DNA of 57,163 nt from Burkholderiales bacterium (GCA_011391155.1 JAABRA010000381.1:1-57163), one strand, 5' to 3'; positions 18,957 to 28,860 are shown, counted from the stretch's first letter. The notes: generated by a model from the sequence alone, not told the origin. A program made the numbers and translations.

Positions 18957-20198
18957 TTATTTTTGGGGTGCATCCCCCGGCTGCGAGGGTTCCCTTGCGC
19001 CGTGCAGGGTCAACTGGCCCGCCACCCACAGGGCAGCCAGGCTGGCGCATCCGCCGACGACCGCGGCCATCCAGTAGTTCTGCAACTGTCCCTGGGCATC
19101 TCGATGAATGATGAGCCCGCCGATGAACGCCGCCAGCCCCATCGACGCGGACTGGACCGATGCGTTGAGCGTCATGAAGGTTCCCCGCAGTTGGGGGTCG
19201 GCGGCCGAGGTCACGATCGCCATGCCGGGAATCATGCGCCCGCTCATGGTGGTGAAGAGCAAGGTTGAAACGACCAGCACCGCCCACAGCGGCACCTTGC
19301 CCAGCAAGGTCGTGGCCAGCAACGGGACCATCATGGCCAGGGCCAGCAGGCGAAAGGTTTCCACCTTGCCCTTGCGGTCGGTCATGCGGCCAAACAGGCG
19401 CGCCGTGAACAAGGTCACAACGCCGCCACACAGATAGATGTAGGGAATTTCTTCGGCCGTCAGGCCGACATTGGCCCGCATGTAGATGGTGATGTACGGA
19501 ATGACGGTGAATCCGGCGAACATCAGCAGGCCCGAGAACGCAAAGGCTTTGAGGTGGTTGACATCCGCCAGCACGCGCCGGATGCCGCCCAGGGCAGATC
19601 GCCCCGCCTGCCCGGCCAGATGATGGCCGAGAGTGGGCAATGTCCACGCCGCCATCAGGCCCAGCGCGGCGCACAAGGCGGCAATCCCGAAAAACGGCGC
19701 ATGCCAGCCCAGGTGCGCTGCCAGAAACAGCCCCGTCGGCACCCCTGCCACGGTAGCCACTGAAAACGAGGTCATCACGATGCCCATGGCGCGCCCGCGA
19801 CGCGAGAATGGAATGACGTCGCCCACAATGGTCTGAGACAGGGCCGACAGCACGCCGCCGAAGACCCCGGCCGCCACTCGCGCCGTCATCAGCAGGCCGT
19901 AGCTCGAAGCCAGGCCACAGGCCAGTGTGGCCAGCGCAAACAGCGCATACAGCACCAATAGCAGGCGCTTTCGGTCGAAACGGTCGATATAGGTCGAAGC
20001 GACCAGGCCCGATACGCCCGCCGCCAGTGTATAGGCGGAAACCAGCAGACCGAACTGCGCGTCTGTGATCCGAAAGATTTCCGTGAACTGAGGCCCCAGA
20101 GGCATCATGATCATGAAATCGAGAATGTGGGTGAACTGCACGCCAGCCAGCGTGAGCAACAGCCACCGTTCACGCCGTGGCGAAAGTGCTTGGGACAT
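18957..20198 (-). CDS. MFS transporter, DHA1-like, 12 helices
   Basis: A 413-residue inner-membrane transporter with about 12 hydrophobic segments. The loop after helix 2 is STYIDRFDRKRLLL, a form of the MFS motif A, and helix 4 has MTARVAAGVFGGVLSALSQ. The second half carries another such loop (RLFGRMTDRKGKVETFR). Overall it resembles arabinose-efflux/drug-efflux DHA1 proteins. No substrate can be read from the sequence. It stands alone upstream of hpf and is divergent from corA. Confidence 0.85.
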   Translation of the reverse strand: MSQALSPRRERWLLLTLAGVQFTHILDFMIMMPLGPQFTEIFRITDAQFGLLVSAYTLAAGVSGLVASTYIDRFDRKRLLLVLYALFALATLACGLASSYGLLMTARVAAGVFGGVLSALSQTIVGDVIPFSRRGRAMGIVMTSFSVATVAGVPTGLFLAAHLGWHAPFFGIAALCAALGLMAAWTLPTLGHHLAGQAGRSALGGIRRVLADVNHLKAFAFSGLLMFAGFTVIPYITIYMRANVGLTAEEIPYIYLCGGVVTLFTARLFGRMTDRKGKVETFRLLALAMMVPLLATTLLGKVPLWAVLVVSTLLFTTMSGRMIPGMAIVTSAADPQLRGTFMTLNASVQSASMGLAAFIGGLIIHRDAQGQLQNYWMAAVVGGCASLAALWVAGQLTLHGAREPSQPGDAPQK

Positions 20199-20465
20199 AG
20201 GAATGAGGAAGTGAAACCGACTCTACCACCCGCACCGGATGGGCAGCCTTTCCGTTGGCCTTGCTGAACATCGCATCGCAGGCCGTTCACCCGTCGATCG
20301 GTGCCCGGCTTTGGGTCACGCAGTGCGATAATTCTTGCTGGATTTTTTTGGAGCCATGCCTCATGGAAACCTGCCCAAGTCGGTAGCTTTCGACCCTGCT
20401 TACGGCCCGGGGTTGAAAGCGAAGCTCATCATCGCCAGCCCCAGCCCATCCCAAGGGAGTGAGCC
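20199..20465. other. Divergent intergenic region, MFS and corA, with long corA leader
   Basis: It holds an extended -10-like TGCGATAAT (20324-20332), giving corA a leader of about 125 bases. The leader has several C- and G-rich stretches but no structure I can assign to a known Mg2+ riboswitch. A clear ribosome-binding site, AAGGGAG, stands just before the corA ATG. Confidence 0.4.
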
Positions 20466-21452
20466 ATGCTCAACATTTTCACACTCGCCAACGGTCGGCT
20501 CTTCCAGGAAGAGATCGAGTCGCTCGAAGAGTTATCCCGTTTCCAGCCGATCTGGGTCGATCTTGAGTCCCCCACCCTCGAGGAAAAGCGCTGGATCAAG
20601 CAGTATTACGGCCTGTCGATTCCTGAAGACGCGATGGACGAGGACATCGAGGAGTCCGCGCGCTTCTACGAGGAAGACAACGGCGAACTGCATATCCGCA
20701 GCGACTTTCTCATCGCCGACGATGACGCGCCGCGCCAGGTGCGCGTCGCCTTCATCCTGAACCAGCACAACACGAACCTGAAGAGCCGCGGCGTCCTGTT
20801 CTCGATCCACGACGAGGATGTGCCGGTGTTCCGGTTGCTGCGCATGCGGGCGCGCCGGGCACCCGGGCTGATTGAAGACGCCAAGGAAGTGCTGCTCAAG
20901 CTGTTTGACGCCGACGCGGAGTATTCCGCCGATACCCTGGAAGGCATCTATGACGAGCTGGAGAAGGCTGGCACGCTGGTGCTGGCCGGTGATGTGACCG
21001 ACGCCATGGCCGGTGAGGTCCTGGGCGCCATCGCCCGGCAGGAAGACATGAACGGCCGTATCCGGCGCAACATGATGGACACCCGTCGCGCCGTCAGTTT
21101 CATGATGCGCAGCAAGATGCTCAACGCCGAACAATTCGAGGACGCGCGCCAGCTGTTACGCGACATCGACTCGCTGGATTCGCATACCGCGTTCCTGTTC
21201 GACAAGATCAACTTCCTGATGGACGCCACCGTGGGTTTCATCAACATCAACCAGAACAAGATCATCAAGATCTTCTCGGTGGCCAGCGTGGCGCTGCTGC
21301 CGCCTACGCTCATTGCCAGCGTCTATGGCATGAACTTCAAGTACATGCCCGAGCTGGACTGGGCGGTAGGCTACCCGTTCGCGCTGATCCTGATGGCCGC
21401 GTCCGCCGTGGTGCCCATGTGGTACTTCCGGCGGCGAGGCTGGCTGAAATAG
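20466..21452 (+). CDS. corA: CorA magnesium/cobalt transporter
   Basis: A pentameric inner-membrane Mg2+ channel. The 328-residue protein has a large acidic N-terminal cytoplasmic domain and a long helix. Two C-terminal membrane segments follow, with the diagnostic selectivity motif YGMNFKYMPEL between them. The C-terminus ends with a basic tail (YFRRRGWLK), as usual. The ATG start is supported by AAGGGAG upstream. The gene is monocistronic and convergent with the fibre operon. Confidence 0.95.
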   Translation: MLNIFTLANGRLFQEEIESLEELSRFQPIWVDLESPTLEEKRWIKQYYGLSIPEDAMDEDIEESARFYEEDNGELHIRSDFLIADDDAPRQVRVAFILNQHNTNLKSRGVLFSIHDEDVPVFRLLRMRARRAPGLIEDAKEVLLKLFDADAEYSADTLEGIYDELEKAGTLVLAGDVTDAMAGEVLGAIARQEDMNGRIRRNMMDTRRAVSFMMRSKMLNAEQFEDARQLLRDIDSLDSHTAFLFDKINFLMDATVGFININQNKIIKIFSVASVALLPPTLIASVYGMNFKYMPELDWAVGYPFALILMAASAVVPMWYFRRRGWLK

Positions 21453-21510
21453 CCCAGTCAGCCTTTGCTACCTCCATCGGAAGGGCCGCGCCAGCGCCCG
21501 GGAAATCAGA

Positions 21511-22635
21511 TTAACGACAGACGCCGATCGACCCTGCCGCGCAGGTCTGCCCGTTGGTCCAGATTGCGCCATCAAGACGGGCTCCGGTGAAATCGGTCCC
21601 GGCCAGATTCGATGCGCTCAGGTCCGCACCGGTCAGATCCACCCCAAGCATCACCGCGCCAGCGAGGTTTGCACCCCGCAGCACGGCTTGGGTCAGCACG
21701 CTGCGTGACAGATTAGCCCCGGCCAGACTGGCTCCGCTCAGGTCAGCGTAGGGCAGGTAGAGATCGGTCATGCTCGCCGCGCTCAGATTCGCGCCGCTCA
21801 GATTGGCCGGGCTGTTGCCGGGACCGGTCATGATGGCGCCATCGAGCCGCGCAGCCGTAAGATTGGTGCCACTGAGGTCGGCGCCGTCCATGCCGGTGCT
21901 GCCCCCGCCTCCGATGTAAATCGTCATCAGGTCCGTGCCCGCGAGGCTCAGGCCGCCGGGGACCGAAGCCAGCACGGCTTGGCGCAGGTCGGCTCCGGCC
22001 AGGTTGATTCCGCGCAGCTTGTAGCCCGTGAGATCCGCACCGGCCAGATAACAGTCCACGCAATTGCCGGTGCTCAGGCGCGTGAGGTCGTCGTTGTTGG
22101 TCTGCGGCGGAACGCCACCCAGCCACACCCACACGGAGATAGCCGTCGTGCCAGCCGGAGCCGACCGCAAGCGCAATCGGTAACGCCCAGGCTCCAACTG
22201 GCCCGTAGCCTGACGCTGCGCGGTATCCGCCCACAACAGCAGCTCGCCGTTGGCGTTCGTGATCTCCAACCGGGAGACTGCCGCCAGATTTTGTTCGGTC
22301 AGCGTCAGATTGACCGAACCTCTTTTGTCCACATCGAACCACATCTCGTCCAGCGCCACAACGGCGGTGTCGCCCACCAGAGGCGCCGGTGGGCCTGCGG
22401 GAGGTTCGAGCTGCAAGGTGACCAGACCGGAGCCGGGGCCGACCACGATCCCCCCCTTGTGATTTACCGGGTCATAGAGCTCGCTTTCGGTCACACCATA
22501 CTGACGAGCCGGTGTGACCACAGCGCCCGAATTTCCGCTATTGCCGCTGCTGCTGCCGTTGTTGTCATTGCCGCCACAACCGAGCAAGGCCAACGCCACC
22601 AGACTCAACACCCCCAAACGACTTCTGCTCAACAT
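21511..22635 (-). CDS. Pentapeptide-repeat outer-membrane-type lipoprotein
   Basis: A 374-residue lipoprotein. The ATG at 22635 has AAGGGA upstream and begins a signal peptide with lipobox LALLGC. A Ser/Asn/Gly linker follows, then a beta-rich domain to about residue 180. The rest consists of pentapeptide repeats of the A(D/N)LxG type, from residue ~195 to ~365, such as ANLSGANLSAASMTDLYL and ADLSGASLAGANLSRSVL. Such repeats form a right-handed square beta-helix. Two Cys lie before the helix (NCVDCYL) and two at its end. As last gene of the fibre operon it may cap, anchor or template the fibre; that is inference. The open frame continues upstream to 22815 without a signal peptide. Confidence 0.85.
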   Translation of the reverse strand: MLSRSRLGVLSLVALALLGCGGNDNNGSSSGNSGNSGAVVTPARQYGVTESELYDPVNHKGGIVVGPGSGLVTLQLEPPAGPPAPLVGDTAVVALDEMWFDVDKRGSVNLTLTEQNLAAVSRLEITNANGELLLWADTAQRQATGQLEPGRYRLRLRSAPAGTTAISVWVWLGGVPPQTNNDDLTRLSTGNCVDCYLAGADLTGYKLRGINLAGADLRQAVLASVPGGLSLAGTDLMTIYIGGGGSTGMDGADLSGTNLTAARLDGAIMTGPGNSPANLSGANLSAASMTDLYLPYADLSGASLAGANLSRSVLTQAVLRGANLAGAVMLGVDLTGADLSASNLAGTDFTGARLDGAIWTNGQTCAAGSIGVCR

Positions 22636-22817
22636 CTCATTCCCTTGGTTCTGCCGGACCATCCGGCGCTCTGCGGGTTCGCCCCAATCCTCTCCGATAG
22701 CGAGCGAACGTGCACGGGCACTGGACAAGAAGAAGCGCAGAGTGAGCACGCCATGAACCACCCGAACGCTTCTTCCCGTCGGTCCGCGCTTGCGCCGCGA
22801 ACCATCGGAAACCACGC

Positions 22818-25800
22818 TTACTTGGACGCGAGCTTGTTGGTCGCCGAGTTACCCACCGATTGCGCGGTAATCGAATTGCCGCTGACCACCACGGCCGAGG
22901 CACCCGTCGTGCTGCCACCCGAGACACCGATATTCACACCCGTCGCCGTCGAACCGATGGCCGCAGTGTTCAACTGGGTATTGCTCACCGTGGAGGTGGC
23001 CGCGTTGCCATTGCCAATCAGCACACTCATGGTCAGGCCGTTGCTGGCCATGTTGCCGTAGCCCGAAGCCAGAACCTGGTTGCCGTTGACGGTCGCGGTC
23101 GAGGCGGTCATGGTACCGGGCAACGGGCCGAAGTTGATGCCCACAGCGGTTCCGGTCACCAAGGCCGCCATGGCGGAGGTGTTGCCCTGGTAGTTCAACA
23201 CGGCAAAGGTCGGGGCGGCCGCCGATCCGGCAATGCTGCCAGGCGCCGTCGCCTCCATGGCATTCGCCGCATTGTTGCCACCGGCAATCGCGTTGATGGT
23301 GTTGTTCGACGCTGTCGCCACGGTGTTACTCAGGGTCGGCGCCACAATGCCCAGGCCAATGCCCACGCTGCCACCAGTGACGGTTGCCGCAACGGGTGCA
23401 TTGAACGCGGTGTTGGTTTGAACGTTGTTCACCACGCCAGTCGCATTCAGTGTGGCGCCGGCGTTGAGCAGCAGGCTGTTGCTGGCATCGTTGACGGTGG
23501 CCTTGGCGGTCACATCGTTGCCGTTGACGGTCACGCTGCTGCCGGTAATGGACGGAATGCGCGTTCCGATCAGGCCCGGGTTGGCGTTGGCCGTCACGCT
23601 GCCCACCCCGGTCTGCACGTTGAGCACCGAATAGTCGCTACCCGCCGTTGCAGCACCGCCGACCACGTACGCCGAGGGATTGTTGATCCCCTGCCCGCTC
23701 AGCACGGTCGCGTTCACGTCCACCGCGTTGAAGGCCTGGTTCTGCCCGGCCGAAGCCAGAATGCTGTTGTTGGACACCACCAGTGGAGTACCTCTTGTGG
23801 TGCCATCTGCGGCAATCACGCCAAACGTCGCACCACTGGCGTCCAGGGACTGCGTCGCGCTGACCACCCCGGTGGCGTTCTGGTACGACGCGACGGCGCT
23901 GGTTGCACGCACATTGACAGAATCCAGTTCCACATCGCTGCTGGCGCTGTTGCTCTGGGCGATCGACTGGATCTTGTTGCCGGTCATCGTGGCACTGCCA
24001 CCAACGATGAGGGTCCCGGCCAGGTCCACGTTCATGCGCATGGACGTGGTCACGGCGGAAGTGACGTCGCCGGTCTGGCGCTGGACATTGCCCAGGCCGT
24101 AGTCGCTGTTCGCCGTGAGCGCGCCCGTCGCCGGGTCGATCACGGAGCCCGAGACCACCGCGTCGCCAATGAGGTTGACATTCTTGACCGCAAGGTCGTT
24201 GTTGGCCGAATTGCCAACCGCGAGGCCCTTGACGGTATTGTTCCCGACGACCAGATTGGAGTCAGTCACGGCGTTACCGCCTACCCGGATGCCGACGGAA
24301 GACCCGCTGACCGTCGCCGCCACGTTGGTGGCGCTGCTCTGGTCATTCAACGCGCCCGCGCTGGCCGTCAGGTTGGTATTCAGCGGCGCCAGCATCCGGA
24401 TGCTGTTGGTGGCCTCGTTGTTGAAGGCCTCGGCCGAAGAGGTGTTCATGGACACCGTCACGTTGGAGCCTATAACCGAGCCCCCGACGTACGCTGCCTC
24501 GCTGACGCCCGAATTGATCGCGGTCCGCCCACCGCTGACGGCATCCACCTGCCGGTTGACCAGCGCGAACTGGGTGTCGACCCAGCTGTCCGTTCCGGGC
24601 ACCGACCTGATCGCGGCGCCAGCGACAGCATCCCCGTTGACCCCGCTGTAATTCTTCACCGCCATGTCCATGGAGTTGTTTGCCGTGTTGCCCAGGACGG
24701 ATGCGGTGGCCGCGTTACCCGACACCGTCACCGGCGAATTGGTCACATTGTCAGAAATCAGGACGCCGATCGCCGGTGCGGTTGCGGGCCCGGTGTTTTG
24801 CACCGTGGCCTGCGCCACGCCCGTGACGGCGTTCTGCTGCAGGTTGCTGATGCTGGCCACGCGGCCACTGCTGGTCAGGTTTGAATCCACGACCGTCACA
24901 GCGTTCGACACATCGTTCCCGGTCGTGATCGAGCTGACCTGATTGCTGCTGACCGAGGCATTGCTATCAGTGGTGACGCCTAAAATGTCGATCACCACGA
25001 ACGGCGCATTGCTGATATTGCTGCTGACGACGCTGCCCTTGTTGTTCTGGCCGCTGGCAATGGCCAGGGCACCCCCGCTGTAAGTTCCCAGGTTTGCCGG
25101 AGCAGCATTGACAAGGGCGCTTTCCGCCACCGTGTCAAGCCGCCCGCCAAGCGTCAGGTTCGTCGCGGTGGACGACACGCTGTTGTCAGCGCTGTTGGCC
25201 GTGGCAGACGCCGCCAGCGTGTTTTCGTCGGCGGTCAGCTTGCTTCCTGCCGTAACGTTGAGGGCCGACATGCGAACGCCGGAATTGGCGATGGTGCCGT
25301 TGATGGACCGGTCGGTGTCCTGGGCGTTGGCCACAGCCGCGGTGCCCGAGGCATTGGCGGTGCCGCCGCCGGCCGTGCCGAGCGCCACTGAGGTCGAGGC
25401 GCTGTTACCCGCGCCCGTTGCGGTGATGCTGTTGCCGTCCGTCGCCACGGATGCGTCGACCAGGTTGACGCGGGTGGCAAACCCGATCTGGTCGACGAAG
25501 GTGGCGCGGACGTTGCTGTTGCTGACGGCAGCGGTGATCGGTGTCATGACAGCGCCGCCGTTGCCCTGCACGTTGCTGGCGGTCGCACCGGTGCCAGCGA
25601 CGGTTTGCGCCAATCCCAGGCCGGAGCTGCTGGTCCGGGCACCAGCGTCGCCGCTGGTCACCACCAGGCTGTTCGCATTGAGCTGGACTTGAGTATCCAC
25701 CACGTTGCCGCGCGCGCTGGCGTCGATTGCATTGCTGTTGACCGAGATCTTGCCGCTGACCGTAGCGCCGTTGAAGAGCGATCCGATATTGGCGCTGATG

Positions 25801-27272
25801 TCGGCGCCGCTCGTGGTGGACAACATGGTGGTTTCGTTGTTGGCCTGCAGGTTGCCCGCCGCCACCGAGCCCACGAAAATGGCCGAATCGGTCTGGATGC
25901 GGTTGCCGGCGGTGCTTCCGGTCACCGCCGAGGCCACCGTGTTCTTGTCCAGGGTCACCGAACCCGTTGACAGGACGTCGTCGGCCCGGACCGTGATCAC
26001 ACCGGCGCTGACTGTGGAATTCAGGCCGGTTGAAGAATTGCCCTGGCCGTTGGACAGGGCCAGATCGGCCTGCACCTGCCCTGTCGTGGAACCGTTGAGA
26101 ATTTCTACCCGGTTGCTTCGCAGCGAATTCACACCGACCATGTCCACGCCGGGCGCAAGGCTGATGACGTTGCCGGCACTCACGTTGCCGCCGCTGTCCA
26201 CCGCCAACGCGCTGTTGCCCGTGGACGACGCGGTGATGGCGTTGCCCGTCATCACCACAGGGCCTTCGATTTCCGTGACACCGGCCGTGGTGTCGCGCAG
26301 GTCCGTCAGGATGGATGATGTCGCGACTGAAGCGGTGTCTGCAATCGAGCCGCCCGCCCCTGCCTCGATATTGGCCTGGTTGTTGCTGACCGCAACGCTG
26401 CCGCGGACCGCCGCCGAGCCCGCATCCGCACTGAACCGGGTGCTGGAGCCATTGCCCACGAACTCTGCCGCAATGCTGTTGTCCCTGACCGACTGGCTGG
26501 TGGTGAAGGGGAGGTTGTTCGACTGGAAGACGCGCAAGGCGACTTCGCTGTTGGAAACAAGGGCGCTGGATCCCGCCTTCGCGCCGGAATTTATCGCCGT
26601 CTGATGGTTGACCAGGGCCGTGCTGGCGGTCACGGTGGAGTTGATTCCAGCCGCGCTGCTGCCGCCCGTAACAGACCCCAGGAGCCCATTGGTATAGCCG
26701 GCCGGCAGCTGGCCCGTTGCCGCAACGTCGGCCTGGTTCAGCACCGTGCTGGCCAGTACCTGGTTACCCGTCAGGATATTGATGCCGGGGTCTTTCAAAG
26801 CTTCGGAGATCCTGATGCTGGCATTGGTCGTCGATGCGTTGACCCTGGCGGCCTGAATCTGGCCCGAGAGCGCACCCAGGGTGTCACCCGTCCCCAGAGC
26901 CCCCAGCCCCGTGATCAGATTGCCCGTGTAGACGTTGCCATTGGCCAGCGACGATATCGAGTTGTTCGTGTTCGTGATCAGCAACGGCGCCCCGCCGATC
27001 ACCGTCCCGAAAATGTTGTTGACCGAATTGGTGGCACTTTCCGGGCCAAGATTGATCTGGTCGTTGCGGAACCAGTGGGTAAACAGCGATGTGCCAATGA
27101 AGGGGACCGACTGGGTCACCGGCGGTGTGTAGGTGTACACACTACTTGCTTGCGCATGGGCCGCGCTACTCAGGAATCCGCCCAAGGCCAGGACACTCGC
27201 TGAGGCCAGCACACTGCGGCGCACGCGCAATGTTTCATTCTTGTGGCTGATGTTCTTGCTATTTGCAGTCAT
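22818..27272 (-). CDS. Giant secreted beta-strand repeat protein, HfaD/curlin-like fibre candidate
   Basis: A 1484-residue exported protein with a signal peptide ending in SSAAHA before QASS. The ATG has AGGAG upstream. The mature part is almost entirely Gly/Ala/Ser/Thr/Asn/Val, with very few charged residues and no cysteine in the parts read closely. It is built from about 17 degenerate units of 70-85 residues. Each unit has a strand motif like VxxNxVxAxAxGNxAxN (for example VNGNQVLASGYGNMASN) and an N-x-Q-x-N motif (for example LNYQGNTS). Regular Asn/Gln ladders like this are known from curli, Fap and HfaD-type adhesins. It lacks an autotransporter barrel, an LPXTG signal and a type I secretion end. 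The CsgG-like gene directly upstream is the obvious export partner. Confidence 0.85.
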   Translation of the reverse strand: MTANSKNISHKNETLRVRRSVLASASVLALGGFLSSAAHAQASSVYTYTPPVTQSVPFIGTSLFTHWFRNDQINLGPESATNSVNNIFGTVIGGAPLLITNTNNSISSLANGNVYTGNLITGLGALGTGDTLGALSGQIQAARVNASTTNASIRISEALKDPGINILTGNQVLASTVLNQADVAATGQLPAGYTNGLLGSVTGGSSAAGINSTVTASTALVNHQTAINSGAKAGSSALVSNSEVALRVFQSNNLPFTTSQSVRDNSIAAEFVGNGSSTRFSADAGSAAVRGSVAVSNNQANIEAGAGGSIADTASVATSSILTDLRDTTAGVTEIEGPVVMTGNAITASSTGNSALAVDSGGNVSAGNVISLAPGVDMVGVNSLRSNRVEILNGSTTGQVQADLALSNGQGNSSTGLNSTVSAGVITVRADDVLSTGSVTLDKNTVASAVTGSTAGNRIQTDSAIFVGSVAAGNLQANNETTMLSTTSGADISANIGSLFNGATVSGKISVNSNAIDASARGNVVDTQVQLNANSLVVTSGDAGARTSSSGLGLAQTVAGTGATASNVQGNGGAVMTPITAAVSNSNVRATFVDQIGFATRVNLVDASVATDGNSITATGAGNSASTSVALGTAGGGTANASGTAAVANAQDTDRSINGTIANSGVRMSALNVTAGSKLTADENTLAASATANSADNSVSSTATNLTLGGRLDTVAESALVNAAPANLGTYSGGALAIASGQNNKGSVVSSNISNAPFVVIDILGVTTDSNASVSSNQVSSITTGNDVSNAVTVVDSNLTSSGRVASISNLQQNAVTGVAQATVQNTGPATAPAIGVLISDNVTNSPVTVSGNAATASVLGNTANNSMDMAVKNYSGVNGDAVAGAAIRSVPGTDSWVDTQFALVNRQVDAVSGGRTAINSGVSEAAYVGGSVIGSNVTVSMNTSSAEAFNNEATNSIRMLAPLNTNLTASAGALNDQSSATNVAATVSGSSVGIRVGGNAVTDSNLVVGNNTVKGLAVGNSANNDLAVKNVNLIGDAVVSGSVIDPATGALTANSDYGLGNVQRQTGDVTSAVTTSMRMNVDLAGTLIVGGSATMTGNKIQSIAQSNSASSDVELDSVNVRATSAVASYQNATGVVSATQSLDASGATFGVIAADGTTRGTPLVVSNNSILASAGQNQAFNAVDVNATVLSGQGINNPSAYVVGGAATAGSDYSVLNVQTGVGSVTANANPGLIGTRIPSITGSSVTVNGNDVTAKATVNDASNSLLLNAGATLNATGVVNNVQTNTAFNAPVAATVTGGSVGIGLGIVAPTLSNTVATASNNTINAIAGGNNAANAMEATAPGSIAGSAAAPTFAVLNYQGNTSAMAALVTGTAVGINFGPLPGTMTASTATVNGNQVLASGYGNMASNGLTMSVLIGNGNAATSTVSNTQLNTAAIGSTATGVNIGVSGGSTTGASAVVVSGNSITAQSVGNSATNKLASK

Positions 27273-27373
27273 GACGGTAACTCCTGAAGTAAAACGAACG
27301 GGGAAACGTTGATGAAAAATTTAACCAAGCGGCGTCGAATGAGGGTCGCATCGGGTGCTCTGGGCGCCGTCGG

Positions 27374-28813
27374 CTATTTGGCAATCACCAGAATGGCCAG
27401 CTGCTGGTAACCGGCGCCGACGCGGGTGATGCTGCCGTCGGTGGGTTCAGGCAGCCAGGTCACACCGATGCGCGAAGGCTGCACGCCGCGAGCCGCCAAT
27501 GCGTCGGTGATCGACTTGATCCGCTGGTTGGTAAGCTCCCGGCGCTGCATGGGCGGGAAGACTTCACTGTCGCGGCCGATCAGCTTGAAGCTCACACTGT
27601 TGCCCTGACTGGCTGCAGTGGCCATCTTTTCAATCTGGGACAGGGCTTGGGTCGAAATGGCAGCACTGGCGAAGTCGAACAAGACTTCTTCGCCTCCATT
27701 GCGAGCTGAGTTGCCCGCGTTCTGGGGCACCAGGCCACTTTGGGTTGCGTCCTGATCCACCACCGGCGCACCTTTGCCATTGCCGTTGGTCTTGGTCCCG
27801 TTGGCCTTGGGTGCAGGCCCGGTGGACTCGCCGCCCGGCACCGGCTCGCCGTAAATGGCCCGCAGGAGTTGCTCTTCCGGCGTCAACGGCTTGGAGGGAG
27901 TGGACCCGTATTTGCTGTCCAGTGCCCGGTTGACGCAGTAACCGGCGTCCACACCGGTAACAGCGGACATCAATTCCAGCACGCCATGTTCAATGGTGGT
28001 GCGCACGCCAAGCTGCAATGGCTCCTGGCTCTTTGAGCCGATGTTGAAGTCCAGCAGGTTGTCGTTGAAGAAGCGGTAGATGCCGGCGCCAATTTCCTCA
28101 CCCCGGATCTGCTTTTGCATGCTGACGGTTTTCACCACCACCAAGGTGCGTGTGTCAATGATGCGCAGATCGACCCCGATGTTCATCGTGTAGGTGCGCG
28201 CACGGCCCCCGACCAGGTTGACGGCTGCGTCAAAGCCGCCCGACTGGATGTTGTAGTTGACCTCGGTGATGCCCCCGACGATGTAGTACTGCGAGCGCAA
28301 GATCGTGCCGCCAAAATACGGCACCCAGGGCACGGCGGGCTTGCCGGCTTCCACCGAATGGGTTCGTCCATCACCCAGTTGCCGGCGGTCGGTGTAAGCC
28401 AGTTCCAGTTCGGCGATGCGGGTATCGAACCGCTCCTGGATCTGTACAACGTTGCCCATCTTGCCGAGCGATGAATAGACCATCAGTGCACCACCCTGGG
28501 TGATCGCATTGCCCTCGTTCTGGCTGTATTTGCCGGTGTAGTCCTTGACATCACCGACAGCAATGCCGATGGCCGGCTGGTTCTTTTGCCGAATGCCATT
28601 GGCCATGCAGGCGAAGGCCGGCTCCAGCGGGGTGTAGTTGCGGCGGGCGGCCGCGCCCTGGATCACCGGCTGCTCATCGGGCGCCAGTCGTTGTGTGGGC
28701 AAACCGCAACCGGCCAGCCCCGCAACCACCGTAAGCACGAGATACCTGCGATAGCGGTCAGCCACACGGGACTCCCCGGATGTCGGGGCAAGCGAGTCGT
28801 TCGGGCAGATCAT
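27374..28813 (-). CDS. CsgG/HfaB-family outer-membrane secretion lipoprotein with C-terminal OmpA-like domain
   Basis: The CsgG family forms outer-membrane pores that export amyloid fibre subunits. The signal peptide ends in lipobox LAGC. The CsgG domain covers roughly residues 60-310 and includes YYIVGGITEVNYNIQSGG, MNIGVDLRIIDTRTLVVVKT and EEIGAGIYRFFND, close to the transmembrane-hairpin region of CsgG and HfaB. A Gly/Asn/Lys linker follows, then an OmpA-like domain: VLFDFASAAIS, GRDSE and RRELTNQRIKSI, the expected peptidoglycan-contact region. CsgG itself has 277 residues, so this is an extended form. The ATG at 28813 is chosen; a GTG at 28840 is possible. Confidence 0.85.
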   Translation of the reverse strand: MICPNDSLAPTSGESRVADRYRRYLVLTVVAGLAGCGLPTQRLAPDEQPVIQGAAARRNYTPLEPAFACMANGIRQKNQPAIGIAVGDVKDYTGKYSQNEGNAITQGGALMVYSSLGKMGNVVQIQERFDTRIAELELAYTDRRQLGDGRTHSVEAGKPAVPWVPYFGGTILRSQYYIVGGITEVNYNIQSGGFDAAVNLVGGRARTYTMNIGVDLRIIDTRTLVVVKTVSMQKQIRGEEIGAGIYRFFNDNLLDFNIGSKSQEPLQLGVRTTIEHGVLELMSAVTGVDAGYCVNRALDSKYGSTPSKPLTPEEQLLRAIYGEPVPGGESTGPAPKANGTKTNGNGKGAPVVDQDATQSGLVPQNAGNSARNGGEEVLFDFASAAISTQALSQIEKMATAASQGNSVSFKLIGRDSEVFPPMQRRELTNQRIKSITDALAARGVQPSRIGVTWLPEPTDGSITRVGAGYQQLAILVIAK

Positions 28814-28860
28814 GAGTGATTTATCGACGTTGTTTTGCACGTTGTGGACTCACTGGGCGT

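Noticed and set aside
20330-20465. corA leader as a possible Mg2+ riboswitch
   Set aside because: No M-box-like conserved elements were recognisable by eye; only a candidate -10 and a ribosome-binding site are supported.
22860-24884. A 674-codon open frame opposite the giant repeat protein
   Set aside because: The signal peptide, ribosome-binding site and repeat motifs are all on the minus strand; the plus frame is a mirror of the repetitive codons.
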